Source: an uncultured Erythrobacter sp. (GTDB taxonomy: Bacteria; Pseudomonadota; Alphaproteobacteria; Sphingomonadales; Sphingomonadaceae). Taken from it: DNA of 64,000 nt. How positions within the stretch are numbered: the first letter of the stretch is position 1; every line of letters begins with the position of its first letter. The stretch lies in NCBI GenBank assembly GCA_947501005.1, contig CANMTU010000001.1:434001-498000 (forward strand), in the 5' to 3' direction. A program made the translations under genes and the position numbers. The notes under the pieces are model-generated. The model was not told the DNA's origin. It was given only the letters and a program-made list of their open reading frames with translations, and did no database searches. This document shows positions 42,829-52,137 of the stretch, piece by piece.

Positions 42829-43773
42829 ATGCATGGAGCTAAAGGCAAAGCCTTGCTGATCATCCCTTACTTCGGGAAATTCGGCCCATGGTTTCCGATC
42901 TATCTCAGGTCATTGGCGAAGCAGAACACGCTCGATCTGTTGTTGATCACGGACGCCGATCTAACCGACCTTCCGGGGAACGTACGACTGCTGAAAGGCA
43001 CGTTGTCTGATTTGCAGGCTATGGCGGAGGAGAAGCTTGGCACAAAGGTCAGTCTGCCGACCGCTAGATATCTTTGTGATCTCAAACCTGCCTACGGGCG
43101 CTTATTTGATACGTATCTGGAAGGGTACGAATACTGGGCGTTCGGCGATGAAGATGTAATATACGGCGACCTGGATCGTATCCTGAGACCACTTCTCGAT
43201 GGGCGGACGGATGTATTGACGGCGGATAGTAAGGGTACGCTTGGTCATCTGACTGTCCTGCGAAATACGAAAAAGTTGAGAAACCTCGTTTTTGAGGATG
43301 AAAAGTATTTCGAGGTCCTGGCAGGGGAAGATTTTTGGGCCTACGATGAGTGGAGTTGGACACGAAGCGTCGAAAACCCCAGCTCTTTCACCAAAACCGT
43401 GAGAAATGCTGAACAGCGTGGAGAAATCTCGGTATTATGGCAGGCTTACAAGATTAGAGGCGATGTGCCGTGGCCTGGAGACGGCATGCGCTATGATGGC
43501 AAATCCCTTCACTCTTTGGATGGCAATCAGATAGCTTACTTTCATTGGGGTCGGGCCAAGCATAAGTATTTGAAATACAAGAGGCTATTTACCTTCCCCA
43601 CAGTGGAGGAAGCGGAAGGGGGCTTCGCTTACGACCGGTTCGGTTTTTATTACCCGACCAAGTTCTTTGGTCAGGAATGGTTGCGCAGCACTGCCCGGCG
43701 CGCAGACAAATGGCTCAAGACTTTTTCGGCAGGTAGGCGCCAGACCCTTCGCTCGGCGGCACGGCTAAATTAG
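42829..43773 (+). CDS. DUF6625 glycosyltransferase-like protein
   Basis: A 314-aa soluble protein beginning ALLIIPYFGKFGPWFPIYL, then YLCDLKPAYGRLFDTYL and YWAFGDEDVIYGDLDRI. These are the DUF6625 family hallmarks, with a DED metal-binding triad like that of GT-A transferases. Family members occur in capsule and surface-glycan loci. A strong ribosome site precedes it at 9 bp spacing. It looks lower in GC than its neighbours, which suggests a separate origin. It stands alone with large spacers on both sides. Confidence 0.78.
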   Translation: MHGAKGKALLIIPYFGKFGPWFPIYLRSLAKQNTLDLLLITDADLTDLPGNVRLLKGTLSDLQAMAEEKLGTKVSLPTARYLCDLKPAYGRLFDTYLEGYEYWAFGDEDVIYGDLDRILRPLLDGRTDVLTADSKGTLGHLTVLRNTKKLRNLVFEDEKYFEVLAGEDFWAYDEWSWTRSVENPSSFTKTVRNAEQRGEISVLWQAYKIRGDVPWPGDGMRYDGKSLHSLDGNQIAYFHWGRAKHKYLKYKRLFTFPTVEEAEGGFAYDRFGFYYPTKFFGQEWLRSTARRADKWLKTFSAGRRQTLRSAARLN

Positions 43774-44362
43774 ACGTGGCTTCCAAGGTCGGTGGCCCGG
43801 ATTGGATTGCCAACCGGCACGTGTTCAGCCACCACAACTGGCTTTCGGCTGGATATTGGAACGAGACAATCAGGGGTCGCAGTAACCAAGGCTGCTAACA
43901 GAGCAGAAAAAGGGCCGGTCAGACATTCACGCTTCGTCCGTTCGATCGCTTTCACGAAGCTTGTAGCACTAACGGTGCCGTGAAAGCGCCAGCCTGATAT
44001 CCCCCTGTCCAGAGCTTGGGTCTGAGAAAAGTGGCCTACGCTACATTCCAAACCGCGCCGCCTTCCATGCGTTTATAAGCCGTTCTCTCACTCTTGCGAT
44101 CGGGGGAACGGGCATGGCCATACGATTAAGAACCCTGCGACCAAGAATCGAAAATGATGTGGGCTGACCAACTGGCCTGATAGGACAGTCGATGCAACGG
44201 CCGGAAATGCACCTATAAATGATCGTCAATCTAGGTGGATATTTCGCAGTATCCCCCAGCCTGCACGCGAAGCGCCTCGCAGTCCTTCCTCAACTCCCAC
44301 CTTAAGCAGATCTCAACCACGGTTCTTCAGAAGGGGCACCAGCCTTCATCGAGTGTAATCGC
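43774..44362. other. Intergenic, no gene seen
   Basis: About 590 bp with no convincing reading frame. A short minus-strand frame at 44041-44229 has protein-like endings but nothing identifiable. Confidence 0.45.
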
Positions 44363-46501
44363 ATGGTCCGCACAAAATCCGTATCGCCTGCCTTTCGCTC
44401 GGCTGTTCTCGCGGTAGCGTTCGTCTTCGTGCCGCTTTCACTTCTGGGCGTTCATTTTCTGATCGCGCAGGAGTTCGAGGAAGTGCGGACATTGCGTTCG
44501 ACGGCTGAGCGCACGGTGGAAACGCGGGATCAGCTAAGCCAGCTTCTGACGCTGCATCTCGACGTGGAGACGGGCGTTCGGGGGTATGTGTTGACCGGCA
44601 ATGTCGATTTCCTCGACCCATACTTCGCCGCCGTTCCCCGGCGCGACAGTCTGTTTGCTAGGTTGCGGGCGGGGCGGGAGGAGCGCCGGCTCGTCAAGCT
44701 CGTCGCATTGATGGATGCTTCGGAGCGGCAACTGAGCAATGCTGCGCGCAACGCCGAAGACGTGTCGGACGGAAACGCCGAACGGGCCCGTCGCCGTATT
44801 GCCCTTGGCTACGGACGCGAAATGATGAACGACATTCGCGGCATGATCGCCGAGATGGACGCGGAAGAAACCGCGCGTCTTGCAGAGCAGACCAGTGCTG
44901 CGGCGGCATCGCGCGAACACGTGCAGCGCACCGTTACTGTCCTGCTGCTTGCGCTTGCCCTCCTGCTCACGCTCGTCACCTTGCTGGTGGGCGCATCGGT
45001 CCGGCAACGTCGCCAGGCTTTGGCCGAGGTCGAACAGCTTGCCGTACGCCAGCTGGCCATGTTCGATGGTGCGGTGGACGGGATGTTGTGGCTCGACGGC
45101 AATGGCCACCTCACGCGGATGAACCCGAGCATCAGCCGGATGTTCGGCTATTCCGAAGACCAATTGCTGGGGCAGCATGTCCTTGTCTTGATGGAGCATC
45201 CCTTTTCGCGGGAAGATGCCGGCGCCTGGCTCGCGGGCGTCGGGATGGCCGGGGTGGATGGGGCCGGGCGCAGGCAGGAGTTTCTGGGCAAGCGCGCCGA
45301 CGGCGCGACCTTCGAATCCGAGGTGGCGATCAGCCGGGTCGAGGGATCGGGCGATGACGAGGGCAAGTTCGATTTCGTCGCGTCGATCCGCGATATTTCG
45401 GCGCGCAAGCAGGCCGAGCGGATGAAAACCGAATTCGTCTCCACCGTGAGCCACGAACTGCGCACCCCGCTCACCTCGATCGGCGGCTCGCTCGGCCTCG
45501 TCATGGGCGGGGCGGCAGGACCGCTCGAGGAGAAGACGCGGCGCCTGATCGGCATTGCGCACAGCAATTGCGAACGCCTGATCCGCCTTATCAACGACAT
45601 CCTCGATATCGAGAAGATCGAATCCGGTAAGATGGAATTCGCGGTTCGCCGCATGCAGGTCGGCTCTCTGGTACGACGGACGCGGGAGGCCATGATCGGC
45701 TTTGCCGAACAGCACGGGGTTGTCGTCACGACCGATATGCCCCCATGGCCGCTTTGCATCATGGGCGACCCGGATCGGCTGGAGCAGTTGGTGACCAACC
45801 TCCTTTCAAATGCCATCAAGCACTCGCCGGAAGGCGGGGTCGTGGAGTTGTTCTGCATGCAGGAAGCCGGCCGGGCGCGCATTGAAATTCGCGATCGCGG
45901 GGCGGGCATTCCGCTGGCCTTTCGCCAGCGCATCTTCGAAAAGTTCGCCATGGCGGATGCTTCCGACAGCCGCGCCAAGGGCGGCACGGGCCTCGGCCTC
46001 TCCATCGCCCGGGAAATTGCGCGCCGACACGGCGGCGAGATCGGCTTTGCCGATCGCGAAGGCGGCGGAACGGTGTTCTATCTCGACCTGCCATTGGCAA
46101 TTGCGTCGGAAATCGAACCGGAAACCGTCGATGCGAGCCTGCCGCTCGTGCTTCATCTCGACGATGACAGCGATTGTCTGAGTGTGGTTTCCAGCGTGCT
46201 GGCGAACCGGGCGACAGTCGTGCCCGCCCACACCCTGCACGATGCCCGTCTCATCGCCGCCAAAGGCGGACTTGCGGCAGTCATCGTCGATATCGGCCTG
46301 GGCGATGAAAGCGGCCTCGACTTCGTTCTCGAATGCCGGGCGGCCTACCCGCGCCTTCCGATCGTCCTGTTCACGGCCATCGATGACGCGCGCCAGATCG
46401 ATAGTGCCGATCGCATTCTGGTGAAGAGCCGCGCGTCGATAGACGATCTTTCCGACGCGGTCATTTCGCTGATCGAACGGTGCGAAAAGGAAGCTGCCTG
46501 A
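44363..46501 (+). CDS. Hybrid sensor histidine kinase (CHASE3-PAS-HisKA-HATPase-REC)
   Basis: A 712-aa inner-membrane kinase. A first membrane helix lies at about 12-34, a CHASE3-type periplasmic helical domain (VETGVRGYVLTGNVDFL) at about 45-185, and a second membrane helix at about 190-212. A PAS domain (AMFDGAVDGMLWLDGNGHLT) follows. HisKA has phospho-His at about 364 in STVSHELRTPLTS, HATPase has LLSNAIKHSP and GGTGLGLSIA, and a C-terminal receiver carries LHLDDDSD with phospho-Asp at about 643. It is coupled to a response regulator (TGATG) and an Hpt protein, so a phosphorelay is likely. It faces the exopolysaccharide operon and probably controls it. Confidence 0.93.
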   Translation: MVRTKSVSPAFRSAVLAVAFVFVPLSLLGVHFLIAQEFEEVRTLRSTAERTVETRDQLSQLLTLHLDVETGVRGYVLTGNVDFLDPYFAAVPRRDSLFARLRAGREERRLVKLVALMDASERQLSNAARNAEDVSDGNAERARRRIALGYGREMMNDIRGMIAEMDAEETARLAEQTSAAAASREHVQRTVTVLLLALALLLTLVTLLVGASVRQRRQALAEVEQLAVRQLAMFDGAVDGMLWLDGNGHLTRMNPSISRMFGYSEDQLLGQHVLVLMEHPFSREDAGAWLAGVGMAGVDGAGRRQEFLGKRADGATFESEVAISRVEGSGDDEGKFDFVASIRDISARKQAERMKTEFVSTVSHELRTPLTSIGGSLGLVMGGAAGPLEEKTRRLIGIAHSNCERLIRLINDILDIEKIESGKMEFAVRRMQVGSLVRRTREAMIGFAEQHGVVVTTDMPPWPLCIMGDPDRLEQLVTNLLSNAIKHSPEGGVVELFCMQEAGRARIEIRDRGAGIPLAFRQRIFEKFAMADASDSRAKGGTGLGLSIAREIARRHGGEIGFADREGGGTVFYLDLPLAIASEIEPETVDASLPLVLHLDDDSDCLSVVSSVLANRATVVPAHTLHDARLIAAKGGLAAVIVDIGLGDESGLDFVLECRAAYPRLPIVLFTAIDDARQIDSADRILVKSRASIDDLSDAVISLIERCEKEAA

Positions 46502-46860
46502 TGCGTGTGCTGTATGTCGATGACGAACCCGATATTCGGGAGATCGCCGATATCGCGCTTTCGCTCGACAGCACGTTCCAGGTGCGTACGGCATCATCCG
46601 GCGCGCAGGCACTGTCAATCATGGCGGAATGGAGCCCCGACGTCGCCTTGTTCGATGTCATGATGCCGGAGATGGACGGGCCGAGCCTGCTATCGCATGT
46701 GCGGCAGATAGAGCGGTTCGCGTCTCTCCCCGTCATCTTCGTCACCGCCCGGGCGCAGCGAAACGATATGCAGAATTTCGCGACGCTGGACGCGGTCGGC
46801 GTGATCGCGAAGCCATTCGATCCGATGACCCTGGCCCAGCGCGTGCGCGCGTTCCTGTAA
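46501..46860 (+). CDS. Single-domain response regulator
   Basis: A 119-aa stand-alone receiver. The acidic pair D7/D8 (VLYVDDEPD), phospho-acceptor D52 (FDVMMPEMDG) and conserved K104 (IAKPF) are all present. It begins at the ATG of TGATG, overlapping the kinase stop by 1 bp. With no output domain it probably passes the phosphoryl group to the Hpt protein or binds a partner. Confidence 0.92.
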   Translation: MRVLYVDDEPDIREIADIALSLDSTFQVRTASSGAQALSIMAEWSPDVALFDVMMPEMDGPSLLSHVRQIERFASLPVIFVTARAQRNDMQNFATLDAVGVIAKPFDPMTLAQRVRAFL

Positions 46861-47136
46861 ATGGCCGACCCGCTGCACGCGAAGATGGCGCAGCTTGCCA
46901 GCCGCTTTGCAGCAGAGGCGGGGCAGCACCGCGCGGAACTTGCCGCGGCCTGTGCTGCGCAGGATCGCGGCGCAATCGCCGCAAAGGCGCATAATCTGGC
47001 GGGCATCGCACCGATGCTGGGATATACAGCGATCGGCGAGGTGGCTCTGGCGCTCGAAGAGGCGGCGGAGGGCGGGGGGGATTACTCTGTCTTGGCCTGC
47101 GACCTCGACGCACAACTCGTTGAACTCGCGCCTTAG
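46861..47136 (+). CDS. Hpt domain phosphotransfer protein
   Basis: A 91-aa helical protein starting immediately after the response-regulator stop. AKAHNLAGIAPMLGY supplies the phosphorylated His (H44) in the Hpt helix. It would relay phosphate between the kinase receiver and a final regulator, possibly the response regulator at 50595-50963. Its stop overlaps by 4 bp the stop of the converging GT2 gene, an unusually tight tail-to-tail junction. Confidence 0.88.
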   Translation: MADPLHAKMAQLASRFAAEAGQHRAELAAACAAQDRGAIAAKAHNLAGIAPMLGYTAIGEVALALEEAAEGGGDYSVLACDLDAQLVELAP

Positions 47137-48566
47137 CTGGTCGCGAAACCCTTCCGGACCATCGTGCCCCAGCTCTGCTGCTTGCGCACGAATTGCCACC
47201 AGCCCTGCAGGCGCCAGAAATTCGACAACTGGCGGTATCCGAAATTCTCCACCACCGCGACGGCGGCCAGAATGGCGAGTTCGCGTGCCTTCGGAAAACG
47301 GCGAAGCTGGATTTCCTCGAGTATGAGGGTGGCGACCGAAAGAAAGACGCCGAGCGTGAAGGTCACGGCAAGGAACGCCAGGAACCACGGCAATTCGAGC
47401 AGACCGAGCCCCCAGAGAAGCGGTACGAGAACATACCCCAAGACCTCTACCAACGGGCCCAGCACGTCGACCAGCAGGATATGGCCGAAACCGATCATCC
47501 CGATCCGGCCATAGCGCGGATTGAACAGCATCCGCTTGTGCTTGACGAAGCATTCGAGCGATCCGCGCTGCCACCGTGCGCGCTGACGGCCGAGCACCGA
47601 AAGGCTGTCCGGGCATTCCGTCCAGCAGACCGGTTCGGCGATGAATTCGATACGGTAATCCTGTTTGCGCTCCCGCATCAGGCGATGAAGCTTGATGACC
47701 AGTTCCATGTCTTCGCCCACCGTGCCGTGGCTGTACCCCCCGACCTCCACCACATGACGGCGGCGAAACAGGCCGAACGCACCGGAGATTACGGTCAATG
47801 CCTGAATCTTGCTCAGGCCGACCCGCGCCATCAGGAACGCGCGAAGATATTCGACGATCTGGACCAGCGCGAGGAAACTGCGCGGAAGGCGGATATCGGT
47901 AATGCGCCCGGAATCGACCTTGCAGCCATTGGCGATGCGGATCGAGCCGCCGGCTGCGATCGTCAGGTCCGGCTCGTCGATGAAAGGCCGAACGATCCGC
48001 AGCAAGGCATCGGATTCGAGGATCGAGTCCGCGTCGATCGCGCAGAACAGCGCCGTGCGGCAGCAATTGATCCCGGCATTGAGCGCGTCCGATTTGCCGC
48101 CGTTTTCCTTGTCCAGAACCAGCAGGCGCGGCAGTTTGGGCGAGGCGTAGAAGCTGCGGATCGGCGCGTGGTCCACCCCTCCGTCGACCAGGCGATCCAC
48201 CGGCTCGAGTTCGAATTCGGCGATCAGCCGGGCAAGCGTGCCGTCCTTCGACCCGTCATTGATGACGATGACCTCGAAATCGGGATATTGCAGGGCGAGC
48301 AAGCTGCGCGTGCTTTCGACGATCGAAAGCTCCTCGTTGTAAGCTGGCGCGAGCACGGAGATCGCGGGCGCCTGCTTGGAATATTGCCGCCATAAGGTCG
48401 CACTACGCAGGACGGGCGGCCGCGTGCCCAGCGCCGCTCCGGCACAAAGGAGCAAGCCGAGATAGAAGACGGTCTGCAACAGGCCCGTCACGATGACCAC
48501 GCTGGCGATCGCTTCGGCGGAGGCAACCATCCAGGTCGGAGGATCGGCCAATACGAGCCCGGTCAT
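47133..48566 (-). CDS. Membrane GT2 processive glycosyltransferase (exopolysaccharide synthase)
   Basis: A 477-aa protein. N-terminal membrane helices (about 15-45), a cytosolic GT-A domain (ISVLAPAYNEELSIV, INDGSKDGT, CAIDADS, TVGEDMELVIKL and QRARWQRGS, the QxxRW motif of processive enzymes), and four or so C-terminal membrane helices (about 345-440). This is the BcsA/PgaC/HasA layout, so it polymerises a sugar and probably exports the chain. It ends an operon of response regulator, YaiO and HEAT genes, each with a 4-bp overlap. Confidence 0.93.
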   Translation of the reverse strand: MTGLVLADPPTWMVASAEAIASVVIVTGLLQTVFYLGLLLCAGAALGTRPPVLRSATLWRQYSKQAPAISVLAPAYNEELSIVESTRSLLALQYPDFEVIVINDGSKDGTLARLIAEFELEPVDRLVDGGVDHAPIRSFYASPKLPRLLVLDKENGGKSDALNAGINCCRTALFCAIDADSILESDALLRIVRPFIDEPDLTIAAGGSIRIANGCKVDSGRITDIRLPRSFLALVQIVEYLRAFLMARVGLSKIQALTVISGAFGLFRRRHVVEVGGYSHGTVGEDMELVIKLHRLMRERKQDYRIEFIAEPVCWTECPDSLSVLGRQRARWQRGSLECFVKHKRMLFNPRYGRIGMIGFGHILLVDVLGPLVEVLGYVLVPLLWGLGLLELPWFLAFLAVTFTLGVFLSVATLILEEIQLRRFPKARELAILAAVAVVENFGYRQLSNFWRLQGWWQFVRKQQSWGTMVRKGFATS

Positions 48567-49591
48567 GCCGCACGGCTCTCGCGCAGCATCTTCGCGGCGG
48601 TGCCGGCGACGAGCGCGTCTTCGCTTTCGCTGGCTTCGCGAAGCACGGCGACGCCGCGGGGACCAAGCCGCAAAAGTGCCTCGCTGGCACGGTAGCGCAC
48701 CCAGTAATTGGTATCGTCGAGCAGATTGCCCAGGATGTCCGCCGCCTGGGTAACACCGGCCTTGCCCGCCGCTTCCGCCGCAGAGGAGCGGACCGTCCAG
48801 TTATCGCTGGCCATGCCTTCGATGATGGCTTCGGCCACGGCCGGATGGCCGGTACGGCCCAGGATACGAAACAGACACGGCTGCAAATCGGGTTGATCGA
48901 CGTATTCGCGCGCGATCGATGCGAGCATTGCGGCATAGTCTCCGCCGCGTTCGGCAAGTGCATCCATCGCGGCCACCCTGGTGCGGTACGAGAGGTTTTT
49001 CTCGTGGAGTAGATCAGCCACCGCCCCGGGATCCCGCTCCGCCAGGTCAGCGACGAGAGAGACGAGCAGGAGCGAGTTCTCCCCGTCGTCCGCCTTGAGC
49101 TTGCTCAGGATTGTCAGCGGGGCGGGGGCCTCACCGTGCTGCGCCAGTGCCAGCGCCGCGCCGAGGCGAACGTCGGGATTGCGATCGTCCAGCGCCCGCA
49201 CGGTCTGCTTGCGGCACTGCTCGAACATGGCGAGCGCTTCGACAGCGGTAAGCCGCGCCTGCGCCGACCAGGCGCGCATTCGTCCGGCGAAATAAACGGT
49301 CACACCCAGCGCGAAAGCGCGGGCGAGGAGGACGTCACGCTCGGTTCCCCGGGTCATCTCCGCAAGCTCGATGGTGAGCGCAGCCGCAACGCCGCGTTCG
49401 ATGCCTTTGACGGGTTCGAGCCGCGCAGGATCGCCGTCGAGCAGCTGGGGCAGCATGCGAGCCCGCGCCGCCGCGCGCCTTCGATCGAACCGGGTCGCGA
49501 TCAGGCGCGCCCCCACCAGGACGAGAAGCACCAGAGCGGCCAAGAGGCATAGCGCGAGGGAGGCGTTCCATAATGTGCGCAACGCCGTCAT
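48563..49591 (-). CDS. HEAT-repeat membrane-anchored protein
   Basis: From the ATG at 49591 it encodes 342 aa. One membrane helix near the N-terminus (about 8-30), then HEAT/PBS-lyase-type repeats of about 30 residues (DRNPDVRLGAALALAQHG, DNWTVRSSAAEAAGKAG, DTNYWVRYRASEALLRLG). The first-half repeats are weaker. HEAT solenoids act as scaffolds. In this operon it probably links the synthase at the inner membrane to the outer-membrane barrel. Overlaps the YaiO and GT2 genes by 4 bp each. Confidence 0.85.
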   Translation of the reverse strand: MTALRTLWNASLALCLLAALVLLVLVGARLIATRFDRRRAAARARMLPQLLDGDPARLEPVKGIERGVAAALTIELAEMTRGTERDVLLARAFALGVTVYFAGRMRAWSAQARLTAVEALAMFEQCRKQTVRALDDRNPDVRLGAALALAQHGEAPAPLTILSKLKADDGENSLLLVSLVADLAERDPGAVADLLHEKNLSYRTRVAAMDALAERGGDYAAMLASIAREYVDQPDLQPCLFRILGRTGHPAVAEAIIEGMASDNWTVRSSAAEAAGKAGVTQAADILGNLLDDTNYWVRYRASEALLRLGPRGVAVLREASESEDALVAGTAAKMLRESRAA

Positions 49592-50598
49592 ATCGAAACC
49601 TTGAGGCCAACACGCACTTCGGTTCGGTCCGAGCCCGCCGCGCGCCATTCGCATGCGAAACTGCCGAGCAGGGACACCGCACCGGTCAGCGGGGTTTCGC
49701 CGCCGCCGTAGAAGCTGGTCGTATCACGGACTTCGCCAAGGTCGGTTTCCGGGCCTGTGGCGATCCCGATGAAGAGGCGATTGCGATCCTGCGGGAAGAA
49801 GTCGCCGCGCAGCGATCCACCGATGAGCAAGTCCGAGCTTTCAGCCGAAACTGCGCGAAGACCCGCTGCAAGCGCGTAACGACCGCTCCCGAAATATCGG
49901 GTAACGCCCGGGCGAAATGTCCAGACGTCCCCCGCCGGAAATTTCTGCCACGCTGCATCGAGCGATCCGATCGTGCTTTCGGCAATGCGCATATCGGCGC
50001 CCGCCTCGATGCCGATCGCCGGGCGAAAGTCCGCCGAAGGCACTGCCGATACGCCCAGCCGCAGCCAGGCGAGTTCTGAGACACGATGGGTTGCGAGCGC
50101 TCCGAATTCGACGTCGCGAACATCGAAACGTTCGTACCATGTGCCGCGCGTATTCAATGTCGTTCGTGGATCCAACGGAAACGACGCGGCGATGCCGATC
50201 TCTTTCCAGTCTTTCTGCCCCGGTTCGAGGTCGCTTGACGCGCCTTCGAGTTGCACGAATGCGCGCCCCAACGTGGTGGCATCCGCGCGGCGCGCCGCCG
50301 CCTCCGCCTTTCCTGTAGTTGCATCGCCATATCCGGGCGCCAGCACCAGCACCCGGTCGAAGGCTCGCTCGGCCGCGTCGATACGGCCGATGGCAAGCAG
50401 CGCATAGCCGTACTGCACCAGCGCATCGGTATCGTCCGGATGGGATACCAGCCATTGTTCGAGGAGATCGACGGCGCGCGCGGACCGACCGGCGAGCCTT
50501 GCTTCCCGCGCCTCGTCATACAGCGTGCCCTGCGCCGATACCGGTCCGGTCGCGCAGACCAGAAGGGCACACCAGCCAAGGACCAGCGCGCGTTTCAT
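49588..50598 (-). CDS. YaiO-like outer-membrane beta-barrel with TPR
   Basis: A 336-aa secreted protein. The signal peptide is about 22 residues (ends PVSAQG). One or two TPR-like helices (HPDDTDALVQYGYALL, about 54-95) follow, then a beta-rich C-terminal half of alternating strands from about 130 to the end (WLRLGVSAVP, SLLGSFACEWR, VRVGLKVSI), as in YaiO-type barrels. Proteins of this type are outer-membrane exit components of exopolysaccharide systems. It overlaps the HEAT gene by 4 bp and the response regulator by 4 bp. Confidence 0.85.
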   Translation of the reverse strand: MKRALVLGWCALLVCATGPVSAQGTLYDEAREARLAGRSARAVDLLEQWLVSHPDDTDALVQYGYALLAIGRIDAAERAFDRVLVLAPGYGDATTGKAEAAARRADATTLGRAFVQLEGASSDLEPGQKDWKEIGIAASFPLDPRTTLNTRGTWYERFDVRDVEFGALATHRVSELAWLRLGVSAVPSADFRPAIGIEAGADMRIAESTIGSLDAAWQKFPAGDVWTFRPGVTRYFGSGRYALAAGLRAVSAESSDLLIGGSLRGDFFPQDRNRLFIGIATGPETDLGEVRDTTSFYGGGETPLTGAVSLLGSFACEWRAAGSDRTEVRVGLKVSI

Positions 50599-50963
50599 AC
50601 GCCTTTCAGCAGCCGCGCGAGCCGTGCGAACAGTTCTTCCGGCATGAACGGCTTGACCAGATAATCGTTGGCGCCGATTTCCAATGCGCTCACGATGTCC
50701 TTTTCCCCGCGGCGCGCAGTCAGCATGATGACTGGCGTATCGGCATGCCTGGGCGACGCGCGCATCTGGCGCAGCACTTCAAACCCGTCATGAACCGGCA
50801 TCATCGCGTCCAGCACCACTGCATCGGGCTGCGAATCCTCAAGCCGGGCCAGGGCCTCGCGACCGTCGGATGCCGAGATGGAACGGTATTCGCGCTGCGC
50901 GAGACGCACTTCCAGCAACTCCCGCATCAGCGGCTCATCGTCGGCTATCAGAATCGTGTACAT
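50595..50963 (-). CDS. CheY-like response regulator heading the exopolysaccharide operon
   Basis: A 122-aa stand-alone receiver. D8/D9 (LIADDEP), phospho-acceptor D52 (LDAMMPVHDG) and K104 (YLVKPF) are kept. It is the first gene of an operon with YaiO, HEAT and GT2. The hybrid kinase/Hpt module that faces the operon is a candidate partner. With no DNA-binding domain it probably acts by protein contact, for example on the synthase. Confidence 0.9.
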   Translation of the reverse strand: MYTILIADDEPLMRELLEVRLAQREYRSISASDGREALARLEDSQPDAVVLDAMMPVHDGFEVLRQMRASPRHADTPVIMLTARRGEKDIVSALEIGANDYLVKPFMPEELFARLARLLKGV

Positions 50964-51317
50964 GGCATCCGATCGGCGTTTCGCTGACTGGGCAGTTAGC
51001 TCGGCATGGTAAAGATGACCTTAATCCCATTCGCCAAAATGGGGTTCGCCGGTTTGGGCAGGGCGCATTGCCTTTGCCAAGTGCGTCTCTGATCGAGCGA
51101 CGGAGCTACCTGTCCAAAAACCCTGAGCGCAATAATTATGCGGCCCGTTGCCTCCAGCAGGCTTCGACAGAATCGCCCGGACGTCCAACAGGAACTAAGA
51201 AAGAGTAAACCCGCCCCCCGCACTTCATCCAGCTTGGGAGCGAAATTCCTTTTTGCAAAACTGCGCGCCTCAAACGGCTTCAAACATGATGCCGTTGCCG
51301 ATTTGGGGGAACGCGCA
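50964..51317. other. Divergent promoter region
   Basis: About 350 bp between the response regulator (-) and the tandem PilZ gene (+). No gene or clear repeat seen. Confidence 0.45.
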
Positions 51318-51875
51318 ATGCAAGAATGCGATTGGTTGGAACGACGCGAAACAGAACGGAGCAAGAAGACCTTTATCCCGGCATGCCTCAATCGTGACGA
51401 CGCTGTGGCGGTCGCGATGATGCGTGATCTTTCCGAAAGCGGCGCGGGTTTCGAATCCGACCTGCCGGTGTCGATAGACGACCTCATCGACTACAAATGG
51501 GGCAATGAGGAATTTCGCTCGGGCCGCGTAATCTGGGCTGACGGATCACGCTTCGGGGTTCGCAATATCAGTGCGCGCAATCCACTCGATTACAGTGGGT
51601 CACGCTACCGCTCGGTCCGCGTGCCATCGAAGGGCGCGGTGCGCATTTACTGCGACGGTTCCAGGATCGAGGGGGAGCTGGTCAATGTCTCGCAGCGCGG
51701 TTTCTGCGTTTCCGTGCCACCGGCCATTCGCCGCGGATCGCTGGCGACAATCGAGGTAAACGATCACTGTTTCGAAGGCGTCACCGCGAAATGGGTCAGC
51801 AAGGACAAGGCAGGCCTGACCCTGCCTGCGCCGCTTTCCCTGACCAAGCTCAACGCGGTCCTCCAGGGGGCATGA
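51318..51875 (+). CDS. Tandem PilZ domain protein
   Basis: A 185-aa protein from the ATG at 51318, preceded by a GGGGGAA ribosome site; an upstream extension of the frame lacks family features. The first PilZ domain has RRETER at 9-14 and the pattern RDLSESG at 36-42. The second has RSVRV and NVSQRG further on. Both have the RxxxR and D/NxSxxG elements needed to bind c-di-GMP, although the second is weaker. It probably reads the c-di-GMP made or broken down by the GGDEF and EAL proteins in the window and may act on the nearby exopolysaccharide synthase. Confidence 0.85.
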   Translation: MQECDWLERRETERSKKTFIPACLNRDDAVAVAMMRDLSESGAGFESDLPVSIDDLIDYKWGNEEFRSGRVIWADGSRFGVRNISARNPLDYSGSRYRSVRVPSKGAVRIYCDGSRIEGELVNVSQRGFCVSVPPAIRRGSLATIEVNDHCFEGVTAKWVSKDKAGLTLPAPLSLTKLNAVLQGA

Positions 51876-52066
51876 CGATGGCGCGCAACGATCAGGGCAC
51901 GCTGTCCTACGTCGATATCGCTTGCATGACCCAAGCCGAACGGATGGCGATCGCCAGCGTCTGCCGGAAGGATATCGATCGGCTTTCGCCCTCGAAGAAC
52001 TTTCAACATCGCGCCCAGCTGGCGCGAAGCACGACGGTGTTGCGTATGCTGAACCCGCTTCTGTAG
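51872..52066 (+). CDS. 64-aa protein coupled to the PilZ gene
   Basis: Its ATG overlaps the PilZ gene's TGA by 4 bp. The 64-aa product (SYVDIACMTQAERMAIASV near the start, then LARSTTVLRMLNPLL) is helical and unrecognised. Tight coupling suggests a partner or regulator of the PilZ protein. The product is soluble with no signal peptide. Confidence 0.6.
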   Translation: MTMARNDQGTLSYVDIACMTQAERMAIASVCRKDIDRLSPSKNFQHRAQLARSTTVLRMLNPLL

Positions 52067-52137
52067 GCTCGGGCTGGTTTCGCCGGTACTTGGCGAGCGG
52101 ACCAGAGCAAACGGGGAAGACATCGAAAAATCGTATC

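Noticed and set aside
47193..48395. Long open frame on the + strand opposite the GT2 synthase
   Set aside because: Antisense shadow in high-GC DNA. The GT2 frame has the QxxRW and DxD motifs.
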